Shown here piece after piece: positions 58,362 through 64,000 of a stretch of DNA of 64,000 bases (its first letter is position 1; every line of letters begins with the position of its first letter). Below the pieces are notes generated by a model that made no database searches, was not told the origin of the DNA, and saw nothing but the letters and a program-made list of their open reading frames with translations. This DNA is from Igneacidithiobacillus sp041146875 (GTDB taxonomy: Bacteria > Pseudomonadota > Gammaproteobacteria > Acidithiobacillales > Acidithiobacillaceae): positions 66,623 to 130,622 of the forward strand of contig NZ_JBFRXP010000008.1 in the NCBI RefSeq assembly GCF_041146875.1. The letters run 5' to 3'. The position numbers and the translations under genes were made by a program.

Positions 58362-59851
58362 CGGATAACGCCACGTGCTCAGCTTGTGACATTCGCGAAA
58401 TTCGTGCGGAGGATCTCAGCGCCGTCGCCCGCGATTGCCTGGACCAAGGGATGCGTTTCCTCATGGCTTGGCATGACTGGGCGGATGGCACCTGCATCCT
58501 GCGTTACTTGCTCAGTGAGGCCGGCAACACCCGCTTTCTGGTACTGGAACTGCGCGGCGAGACCCAGGTACCGTCGCTGGCGGTCCTCGTTCCCCTGCTC
58601 GGCTGGTATGAGCGGGAGATGCAGGATCTGGGAGGATTGGTGTTTACAGACCATCCCGAGCCTTGGCCGCTGGTAATTCATGAGGGGTTTTCCCTGCCCC
58701 AGCCGCCGCTGGGTGTACGGGGACCGGCGGGACAGTTGGGAGGCTTGTACGCCCCCCCCACCATGCCCGAAGTCCACGGTGATCAGGTCCAGGATCTCTA
58801 TTGGGGGCCGGTGCGCGGCGATGTGGTGGAGACCGGCGAGTTTCACTACTCCTACATCGGCGAAGCCATCCTCCACTACCATCCCCGCCTGTTCTTCAAG
58901 CATCGCGGCCTGGAGGCGCGCTTTTGCGGCCTGGCGCCCGAAGCAGCGGTGTTTTTGGCCGAGCGGGTCTCGGGGGTGGGCAGCGCCTGCCATGCCCTGG
59001 CCTATTGTCAGGCGGTGGAGGCCGCCTGGGGCATCGAGGTGCCGCCGCGCGCCTTGCTGCTGCGGGTCATCATTGCCGAACTGGAACGCCTCTATAATCA
59101 CTTTCACTATTTTGGCCTGCTCGCCAAAACCACTACCCTCAAAGTGGGGTCGGCCACCGGCTTTTTGCTGGAAGAACAAGCCAAGCAACTGGCCGGGCGC
59201 CTGACGGGCTCGCGCTTTCTGCGCGGCCTGCTGACGGTGGGTGGCTTGCGCCGCGATCTCTCGGCGGAATCCCTGGCCCAATGGCTGGATCCCCTCATCC
59301 ACGCGGCCGACAGCTACCTGACCCAACTGCACGATACCGCCACCCATCTGGACCGCCTCATGGGCACTGGGGTGCTGACACGGGAAGCGGCCTTTGACCA
59401 AGGCGCCACCGGTCCGGTGGCGCGGGCCTCGGGCCTCGACCGCGATCTGCGCCGGGATCATCCCTATGCCGCCTACAGCAAACTGCGTTTCAACGTCCCG
59501 GTGCGCAGCAAAGGGGATGCCCTGGCCCGCAGCGAAGTCCGCGCAGAATCGTTGCGAGAAGCCATTGCCTTGCTGGTGCAGGCATCGGGGCGCCTCAAAC
59601 CGGGACCGATCCGTGCGGACTACCACGTGCCCTCCGGGGAGCAGGAGGGCTTGGGCTGGGCCGAAACGCCGCGCGGCTCCCTGGTCTATGCCGTGCGGAT
59701 TCGGGAGGGGCGGCTGGAGCGGGTCAAGATCAAGTCCCCGTCCTTTTCCAATTGGCGGGTGTTCCCACTGACCGTACATGGTACCAACATGATGGATTAC
59801 GCCATCAACGAAGCCAGTTTCGGCCTCACCATCGCCGGTTGTGACCGTTAA
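58358..59851 (+). CDS. HyfG/NuoCD-like large subunit lacking all nickel ligands
   Basis: The 497-residue protein fuses a NuoC-like domain (GWYEREMQDLGGLVFTDHP, about 82-100) to a hydrogenase large-subunit/NuoD-like domain. HRGLEARF (182-189) is the conserved start of that domain. The first nickel motif, normally R-x-C-G-x-C, reads ERVSGVGSACH (202-212): both cysteines are replaced. The second, normally D-P-C-x-x-C near the end, is lost too; the chain ends GLTIAGCDR. It therefore cannot hold a [NiFe] centre. This pattern is that of Ehr (energy-converting hydrogenase-related) complexes. The last seven residues are followed directly by the next ribosome-binding site. Confidence 0.9.
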   Translation: MTDNATCSACDIREIRAEDLSAVARDCLDQGMRFLMAWHDWADGTCILRYLLSEAGNTRFLVLELRGETQVPSLAVLVPLLGWYEREMQDLGGLVFTDHPEPWPLVIHEGFSLPQPPLGVRGPAGQLGGLYAPPTMPEVHGDQVQDLYWGPVRGDVVETGEFHYSYIGEAILHYHPRLFFKHRGLEARFCGLAPEAAVFLAERVSGVGSACHALAYCQAVEAAWGIEVPPRALLLRVIIAELERLYNHFHYFGLLAKTTTLKVGSATGFLLEEQAKQLAGRLTGSRFLRGLLTVGGLRRDLSAESLAQWLDPLIHAADSYLTQLHDTATHLDRLMGTGVLTREAAFDQGATGPVARASGLDRDLRRDHPYAAYSKLRFNVPVRSKGDALARSEVRAESLREAIALLVQASGRLKPGPIRADYHVPSGEQEGLGWAETPRGSLVYAVRIREGRLERVKIKSPSFSNWRVFPLTVHGTNMMDYAINEASFGLTIAGCDR

Positions 59852-59861
59852 GGAGGATGCG

Positions 59862-60656
59862 ATGCCGCTGTGGACGTGGACAGGACTAAAGGCCGGACGG
59901 GCGGCGACCCATTGGCCCCTGCATGGCCCCGATGGTCAGGAGGGGGTGCTGGGCATGCCACGCCTAGACCCCGGCGCCTGCGCCCCCAATTGCCAACGCT
60001 GTGCCGACAGTTGCCCGACCCAGGCCATCCGCTTTGCCGATGGAAGCCCGGAGCTCGACTATGGCCGCTGCATCGTCTGCCAAACCTGCGTGGAAGCCTG
60101 CCCCGAGGGCGCCCTGCAAAGCTCCTTTGATTGGGCCTATGGGGTGCGCCAGCGGGAAGACCTGCTTTGGTCCACGGCCCTGACCGGGGACGAAGCGGAG
60201 ACCCTGGCCCGGCGGATTGCCAGCAGCCAACGGCGCAGCCTGCACATTCGCCATGTCGATGCCGGTTCTTGCAACGGCTGCGAGTCGGAGCTAAACGCCC
60301 TCGACAACCCCTTTTACAACCTGCATCGCCTGGGGATATTTTTTACGCCGTCGCCCCGCTTTGCCGACCTGTTGCTGGTCACCGGCCCGGTCACGGCCAC
60401 CATGCATCAACCGCTGCTGCAGACCTGGGAGGCCATGCCGGAACCCCGCCGGGTACTGGCCTGTGGCACCTGTGCGGTATCGGGGGCGCCCATGGACAAC
60501 GGCTATGCTGGGGGTACCGGCCTCGAAAACCTGCTCCCCGTCGATCTCTGGTTGCCGGGCTGCCCCCCCAATCCGGCCGCCCTCATCCATGCGCTGCTGG
60601 TGCTACTGGAGCGGATGCCGCAACGGGTACTAGGAGGTCAATATGATCACGGATAG
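59862..60656 (+). CDS. Fused HyfH (ferredoxin) and HyfI (NuoB-like) subunit
   Basis: This 264-residue protein joins two electron-transfer subunits that are separate genes in Hyf and complex I. The N-terminal half has two [4Fe-4S] motifs: C40-x3-C44-x2-C47-x3-C51 and C70-x2-C73-x2-C76-x3-C80, the first with a three-residue gap instead of two. The C-terminal half has the small-subunit cluster ligands C137-NG-C140, C204 in CGTCAVSG and C234 in LPGCPPNP, equivalent to N2. All cluster ligands are intact, so electrons still flow to the site where the nickel has gone. It starts after a perfect AGGAGG and overlaps the next gene. Confidence 0.9.
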   Translation: MPLWTWTGLKAGRAATHWPLHGPDGQEGVLGMPRLDPGACAPNCQRCADSCPTQAIRFADGSPELDYGRCIVCQTCVEACPEGALQSSFDWAYGVRQREDLLWSTALTGDEAETLARRIASSQRRSLHIRHVDAGSCNGCESELNALDNPFYNLHRLGIFFTPSPRFADLLLVTGPVTATMHQPLLQTWEAMPEPRRVLACGTCAVSGAPMDNGYAGGTGLENLLPVDLWLPGCPPNPAALIHALLVLLERMPQRVLGGQYDHG

Positions 60657-62607
60657 CTTTGCGGTCGCCGCCAGCCTGTATCTGTTGACCATTGTCCTGG
60701 GACTGCTGCGTGTCGGTGCCTTGGCCCGTGCGAGCCTCATCCTCGGCACCCTGGCCCTGCTCCTGGGCAGCGCCCTTGCTCTCCCGACGGGCTCTGCCGT
60801 CGCTCGCCTCTGGGAACTGGGCGGACAAGACGTGAGCTGGCACCTGCAGACAGCGGCGGCGTGGCTGCTGTTCTGGGGAGGGCTCGCCGCCCTGGCCGCC
60901 TTCCTGTCCCTCGGACGGGCCAAACGCTCCGGCTTGTGGAACGCGGGAGCCGCCGTTGCGCTGCTCGGCAGTCTGGGGGTGGCGGGTTTGCAGGAAGGCA
61001 TCGCCTTTCTCATCGCCTGGGAGTTTTTGAGCTTTGGCGGGGCCGTCCTGCTCTTGGCGGATGGTCAGCAAGGCGCCCAGCGCAGTGGTGAGGCCAACCT
61101 CTACATGCTGGCTTTGCTGGAGATCGGGGCCGTCGCCCTCTTGCTGGCGCTGCTGGTTCTGGGGGCGCAGCACACCGCCTTCGCCCAATGGGCAGGGCAA
61201 TGGGCGGGGTACGGCGATGCTGCTGCCTTTGGCATTGCGGTCCTGTTCATCATCGGCTTTGGTGCCAAGCTGGGGCTTTTGCCCTTTTATGAATGGTATC
61301 CGGGCGCCTATGGCAGCGGCAGCGGCGCTTCGGGGGCGCTGCTCTCGGGCATCGTCCTCAACGTCGCCTACTTTGCTCTGGGACGCGCCATCCTCGACTG
61401 GTTGCCGACGGCCGTCGCCACCGGTACCGGGATTTTGCTGGTGGCCCTGGGCACCATTTCGGCCATTCTCGCCATTCTCTATGCCTTTCAGCAGGAGGAC
61501 TGGCGCCGCCTGCTCCCCTTTTCCACCGCCGAAAACGCCGGATTGGCAGTGGTGGCCCTGGGCGCGGCGTCCCTGTTTCGTGCCGATGGACTCGCCTGGT
61601 TGAGCACCCTGGCGTGGACCGTCGGCTTGATTCACCTGGGCGGCCACAGCCTGGCCAAGGGCAGCCTGATGCTGACCGCCGATCGGGTGGCCGATGTCCG
61701 CGGCAACTATCAGATTGCCCAAAGCCGGGTACTGGCCCTCGCCCCCTGGACCCTCGGCATCGGTGCCGTCCTCGGGGCCATGAGTCTGGCCGCCATGCCC
61801 CCAACGGCGGGCTTTGCCGCTGAGTGGTATCTGTTCCAAACGGTGTTTCAGGATTTTCACCTCAGCTCATCGGCCGCAAGGGTCACCCTCGCCCTGGGCG
61901 GTGCGGGGCTCGCGCTGACCGCCGCTATCGCCCTGGCCACCATGGTGAAGGTCTTTGGGGTGGGGTTACTGGGCCGGCGGGGAAACACCGTGCGCGTGCG
62001 CGGGCGTTGGCCCATTTTGGCCCTGGGCCTACTGGTGCTGGCCTACGCGGCAGCCCTGCCCTGGACCTTGGCGCTGCTGGCGCGGGACAACTGGCCGCCC
62101 GTGCCCGCCGGGGTGCAGGCCATGGTGCAGGGCCCGATCCTGATCCCGCAGAAATTCCATTTTGCCTTCATCTCGCCGCCGCTCCTGCTGCTGGTGGGCT
62201 TGCTCTTGGCGCTGATTCCCCTGGCGCTGCTGGGCTGGAGCCATCTCCGCCAGGGCCGCCGCCGGGTACCGGTCTGGGGGCACGGTCTGGAACGGATACC
62301 CGACGACAACGCGGTGACTGCCTTGGCATTTTCCAACGCCATGCGGGAGTTTTACAGCTTTGTCTATCGGCCCCGCACCCAGACCGCCCGGGAACACAAC
62401 AGCCGGGAGTACTTTGTACGCGAACTGCATTTCAATTACAGCCAGGCACCGTTTTTTGGGCCGTGGTTGTTCCAGCCCGCTGTACGCTTGGTGCAAGTGC
62501 TGTCCAATCGCATTGGGCTCGTGCTACAGAACGGCTCCATGAACAGCTATCTGGGTTATATCGGCATCCTGCTCATCATCGTCTTTGCCAGCGTCTTTTA
62601 TTTGTAA
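60643..62607 (+). CDS. HyfB-like antiporter-type subunit
   Basis: The 654-residue membrane protein is a second NuoL/M-type subunit, closest to HyfB/HycC: LIAWEFLSFGGAVLLL, IGFGAKLGLLPFYEWYPGAYG with the pump Lys, STAENAGLAVVALGAASLF and GGHSLAKGSLML with a second Lys. A long C-terminal extension with VYRPRTQTAREHNSREYFV near residue 580 and a final helix follows, as in HyfB. Two antiporter-type subunits (B and F) imply that the complex couples its reaction to ion transport. Confidence 0.88.
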   Translation: MITDSFAVAASLYLLTIVLGLLRVGALARASLILGTLALLLGSALALPTGSAVARLWELGGQDVSWHLQTAAAWLLFWGGLAALAAFLSLGRAKRSGLWNAGAAVALLGSLGVAGLQEGIAFLIAWEFLSFGGAVLLLADGQQGAQRSGEANLYMLALLEIGAVALLLALLVLGAQHTAFAQWAGQWAGYGDAAAFGIAVLFIIGFGAKLGLLPFYEWYPGAYGSGSGASGALLSGIVLNVAYFALGRAILDWLPTAVATGTGILLVALGTISAILAILYAFQQEDWRRLLPFSTAENAGLAVVALGAASLFRADGLAWLSTLAWTVGLIHLGGHSLAKGSLMLTADRVADVRGNYQIAQSRVLALAPWTLGIGAVLGAMSLAAMPPTAGFAAEWYLFQTVFQDFHLSSSAARVTLALGGAGLALTAAIALATMVKVFGVGLLGRRGNTVRVRGRWPILALGLLVLAYAAALPWTLALLARDNWPPVPAGVQAMVQGPILIPQKFHFAFISPPLLLLVGLLLALIPLALLGWSHLRQGRRRVPVWGHGLERIPDDNAVTALAFSNAMREFYSFVYRPRTQTAREHNSREYFVRELHFNYSQAPFFGPWLFQPAVRLVQVLSNRIGLVLQNGSMNSYLGYIGILLIIVFASVFYL

Positions 62608-62622
62608 TGTAGGGGAGTTTTA

Positions 62623-63000
62623 ATGTTTTCTACCTTGGGCTTTATCGCCATTTTTGCCATCATTGGTGCTTGGGCCAGATATGGTCAGTCACTACTGGTA
62701 CAGACGGTGTTTGGCCGTGCTTTTCCCTGGGCTACACTCAGCATCAACGTCCTCGGTTGTTTCATCATGGGGTTTTTGTTTTTCGAGACATTGGAGCGCA
62801 TTTCGGTGAGCCCAGAGCTGCGCACCGGCATGCTCACCGGCGGATTGGGTGCTTATACGACATTTTCCACTTTCTCTCTGGAAACTCTGGTGCTTTTTGA
62901 AAATGGCGAGGCCATTAAGGGGTTGCTATATATGTTTTCCTCACTGTTTTTGTGTGTGCTGGCGGCCTTCGCTGGCGCCTGGATTTCCCGCAGCATCTGA
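62623..63000 (+). CDS. crcB: Fluoride ion channel CrcB/FluC
   Basis: The 125-residue, four-helix protein is a Fluc-type fluoride channel: GAWARYGQSLL near residue 13, SINVLGCFIMGFLFF with the conserved Asn near 42, and TGGLGAYTTFSTFSLET near 75 with the TTFSTF motif are all present. It works as an antiparallel dimer and lets fluoride leave the cytoplasm, most useful in acid where HF enters freely. It lies 15 bases after the HyfB-like gene in the operon headed by fluoride riboswitch 1. Confidence 0.97.
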   Translation: MFSTLGFIAIFAIIGAWARYGQSLLVQTVFGRAFPWATLSINVLGCFIMGFLFFETLERISVSPELRTGMLTGGLGAYTTFSTFSLETLVLFENGEAIKGLLYMFSSLFLCVLAAFAGAWISRSI

Positions 63001-63010
63001 GAGGTGAATT

Positions 63011-63328
63011 ATGACCACCGTTTCCGTAGTGCGCATTTATATCAAGGAAGGCGACAAACACGATGGCCACAACCTGATGGAAGAAATCTTCCGCATGTTG
63101 CACGACCAGTACAAGGTCCACGGGGTTACGGCCTTTCGCGGCATTGCCGGATTTGGCAGCAAGGGTACCGTGCACGCCGATGACATATTGCGCCTGAACG
63201 TCCACCTCCCTCTGGTACTGGAATTTTTTGATGAGCCCGAAACGGTGGACGCGGTCATGCCTCGCTTGCAGGAGCTGGTGCCCGCCAACCATATTCTGCG
63301 CTGGGAAGCGCAGTGCGGCTGTCCGTGA
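63011..63328 (+). CDS. DUF190 (PII-like) protein
   Basis: The 105-residue cytosolic protein is a DUF190 member: VSVVRIYIKEGDKHDG, VHGVTAFRGIAGFGSKG near residue 37, LPLVLEFFDEPETVDAVMP near 75. The fold is ferredoxin-like and related to PII signalling proteins. DUF190 genes are often next to crcB, so it is presumed to tune or support the fluoride channel, but no mechanism is known to me. It overlaps the next gene as GTGA. Confidence 0.9.
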   Translation: MTTVSVVRIYIKEGDKHDGHNLMEEIFRMLHDQYKVHGVTAFRGIAGFGSKGTVHADDILRLNVHLPLVLEFFDEPETVDAVMPRLQELVPANHILRWEAQCGCP

Positions 63329-63717
63329 ACCATCACTACTGCCCGCTCTGTTTTGCCGAAATTCCAGTCGGCAGTGAACGCTGTCCGGCCTGCGGTCGGG
63401 ACATTGAATACTGGGAGCGTCACACCCCTTATTTCGAACGTTTGCTCTGGGCATTACATAACCCGCATTCGGAGGTACGCATGGGTGCCATATTGAGTTT
63501 GCAACATCAAGGACGCGCAGAAGCTGCCGAACCTTTGGCGGATTGTGCGATGCGCTTTCCCGTGGATGTGGTACAGGGTTTGGCGGTTGTGGATGCCATT
63601 ACACAGTTACCGGAATCTCCTGAAAAACAACGGGCGCTGCAGACCTTACAAAGTCATGCAGCGCATAGTGTCCGCAATGCCGCCGAAAAATTCTGCGCGG
63701 CTACAAACGGGGAATAA
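63325..63717 (+). CDS. Zinc-ribbon plus HEAT-repeat protein
   Basis: The GTG at 63325 overlaps the DUF190 stop and gives 130 residues; a GTG 12 bases upstream is an alternative. The N-terminus has two C-x2-C knuckles, YCPLCFAEIP and RCPACGRDIEYW, that should bind one zinc. Then follow HEAT-like repeats (NPHSEVRMGAILSLQHQG, AHSVRNAAEKFC). It is the last gene of the fluoride-controlled operon and probably a protein-interaction module. Function unknown; a short TAGAC..GTCTA-TTTT hairpin (63724-63743) may end transcription. Confidence 0.7.
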   Translation: MNHHYCPLCFAEIPVGSERCPACGRDIEYWERHTPYFERLLWALHNPHSEVRMGAILSLQHQGRAEAAEPLADCAMRFPVDVVQGLAVVDAITQLPESPEKQRALQTLQSHAAHSVRNAAEKFCAATNGE

Positions 63718-63744
63718 AATGACTAGACATAGTCGTCTATTTTA

Positions 63745-63773
63745 TTGACCAAAAAGCATTGATCTACTAAAAT
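63745..63773 (+). promoter_or_regulatory. Promoter in front of fluoride riboswitch 2
   Basis: TTGACC (63745-63750) and TAAAAT (63768-63773) with 17-base spacing form a strong promoter; the start is expected near 63780, just before the aptamer. The -10 lies inside an inverted repeat, GATCTA (63761) and TAGATC (63773). Confidence 0.75.
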
Positions 63774-63784
63774 AGATCAGCACT

Positions 63785-63835
63785 TGGTGATGAAGTCCAC
63801 CCAATAACCGCCGCAAGGCTGATGACTTCTACTGG
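63785..63835 (+). promoter_or_regulatory. Fluoride riboswitch (crcB motif) 2
   Basis: TGGTGATGAAGTCCACCC, AATAACCGCC and GGCTGATGACTTCTACTG follow the same order as in riboswitch 1, with the same GAAGTC/GACTTC pseudoknot and covarying P1 pairs (GGTG/CACC instead of GGCG/CGCC). That covariation is good evidence for a functional RNA. It has its own promoter and so is not part of the upstream operon. Confidence 0.92.
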
Positions 63836-63836
63836 A

Positions 63837-63856
63837 CTCCAAAAAACATTTTGGAG
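63837..63856 (+). promoter_or_regulatory. Possible expression platform of riboswitch 2
   Basis: CTCCAAAA (63837-63844) pairs with TTTTGGAG (63849-63856) around a four-base loop. The right arm contains GGAG and runs into GAGGG, a ribosome-binding sequence, so the hairpin could hide it in one state. The T-run needed for a terminator is absent. No convincing gene follows before the edge (63857-64000). Confidence 0.4.
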
Positions 63857-63919
63857 AGGGTAGAAGTTTGTTATTATTGGGCTGGATTAACCATGATCTC
63901 CCGAGTTCGACAGTTAATT

Positions 63920-64000
63920 TTATAACTCATTGATATTGCGAATAGCGATTTTAAAACGCTCCACTACAACAGAGTCAGTTGCTGAGACGCGGCTGGTTTT
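63920..64000 (-). CDS. Possible C-terminal end of a protein entering from the right
   Basis: On the minus strand a frame is open from the right edge to a TAA at 63920-63922 and reads RVSATDSVVVERFKIAIRN, then INEL. Only 26 codons are visible, so it could be chance, but the composition looks like a protein end. If real, this gene converges on riboswitch 2, and the riboswitch target would not be directly adjacent. Confidence 0.25.
   Translation of the reverse strand, partial: KTSRVSATDSVVVERFKIAIRNINEL

Noticed and set aside
58358..60656. Active [NiFe] hydrogenase (hydrogenase 4 or formate hydrogenlyase)
   Set aside because: All four nickel-binding cysteines of the large subunit are missing and no maturation or formate dehydrogenase genes are near.
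63868..63934. Short TTG-started leader peptide behind riboswitch 2
   Set aside because: A 21-codon frame follows the GGAGAGGG sequence but has no similarity to anything and a TTG start; too weak to call.

Overview
The window reads as a chromosomal segment of a GC-rich, Gram-negative gammaproteobacterium-like chemolithotroph. Acidithiobacillus or a close relative is my best guess. This rests on the LpxC/SecA/SspA gene set, a complete division and cell-wall (dcw) cluster, a fused-NuoCD complex I operon and a complex-I-related membrane cluster next to a fluoride channel; it is inference, since no 16S gene or other species marker is present.

Layout. (1) 1-10160: a leftward operon secA-argJ-mutT/thiE-glycosyltransferase; a dciA-like gene packed between secA and lpxC; sspA plus an acyl-CoA synthetase; a small hypothetical gene. 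(2) 10223-10601: the RNase P RNA gene with a clear promoter. (3) 10742-28254: one long dcw operon, mraZ-rsmH-ftsL-ftsI-murE-murF-mraY-murD-ftsW-murG-murC-murB-ddl-ftsQ-ftsA-ftsZ. Most of its genes overlap by a few bases. It starts from a near-consensus promoter followed by three MraZ boxes and ends at a strong terminator. (4) 28398-31101: a ferritin-like desaturase homologue, a glycine-zipper lipoprotein, a HEAT-like protein, a TMEM175-type channel and a hypothetical protein. (5) 31213-44617: nuoA-N, 13 genes, NADH:quinone oxidoreductase.

(6) 44928-53708: a chromosomal integron. intI reads left from an apparently leaderless promoter. To its right are an attI core site and about 13 gene cassettes separated by attC sites of very different length. 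The cassettes carry a GIY-YIG/DUF4357 protein, a C39-like cysteine peptidase, an AhpD-like protein, an isochorismatase-like hydrolase and six toxin-antitoxin modules: RelE-like, ParE-like (frameshifted), HigBA, BrnT-like (collapsed), YefM-YoeB and an inverted VapBC. The 3-prime end of the array is decayed. In most intact cassettes the first bases are complementary to the 5-prime core site of the cassette's own attC, as the integron excision and insertion mechanism predicts.

(7) 53837-55027: a multi-membrane-span glycosyltransferase-like protein. (8) 55127-63717: the most striking unit. A fluoride riboswitch heads an operon encoding a complex-I/hydrogenase-4-like membrane complex (HyfC-, E-, F-, G-, fused H/I- and B-like subunits), followed by the fluoride channel CrcB/FluC, a DUF190 protein and a zinc-ribbon/HEAT protein. 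The large catalytic-type subunit lacks all four nickel-binding cysteines, so the complex is not a hydrogenase but an Ehr-type relative of unknown reaction, apparently induced by fluoride. (9) 63745-64000: a second fluoride riboswitch with its own strong promoter at the right edge, whose target lies outside the window or is missing.
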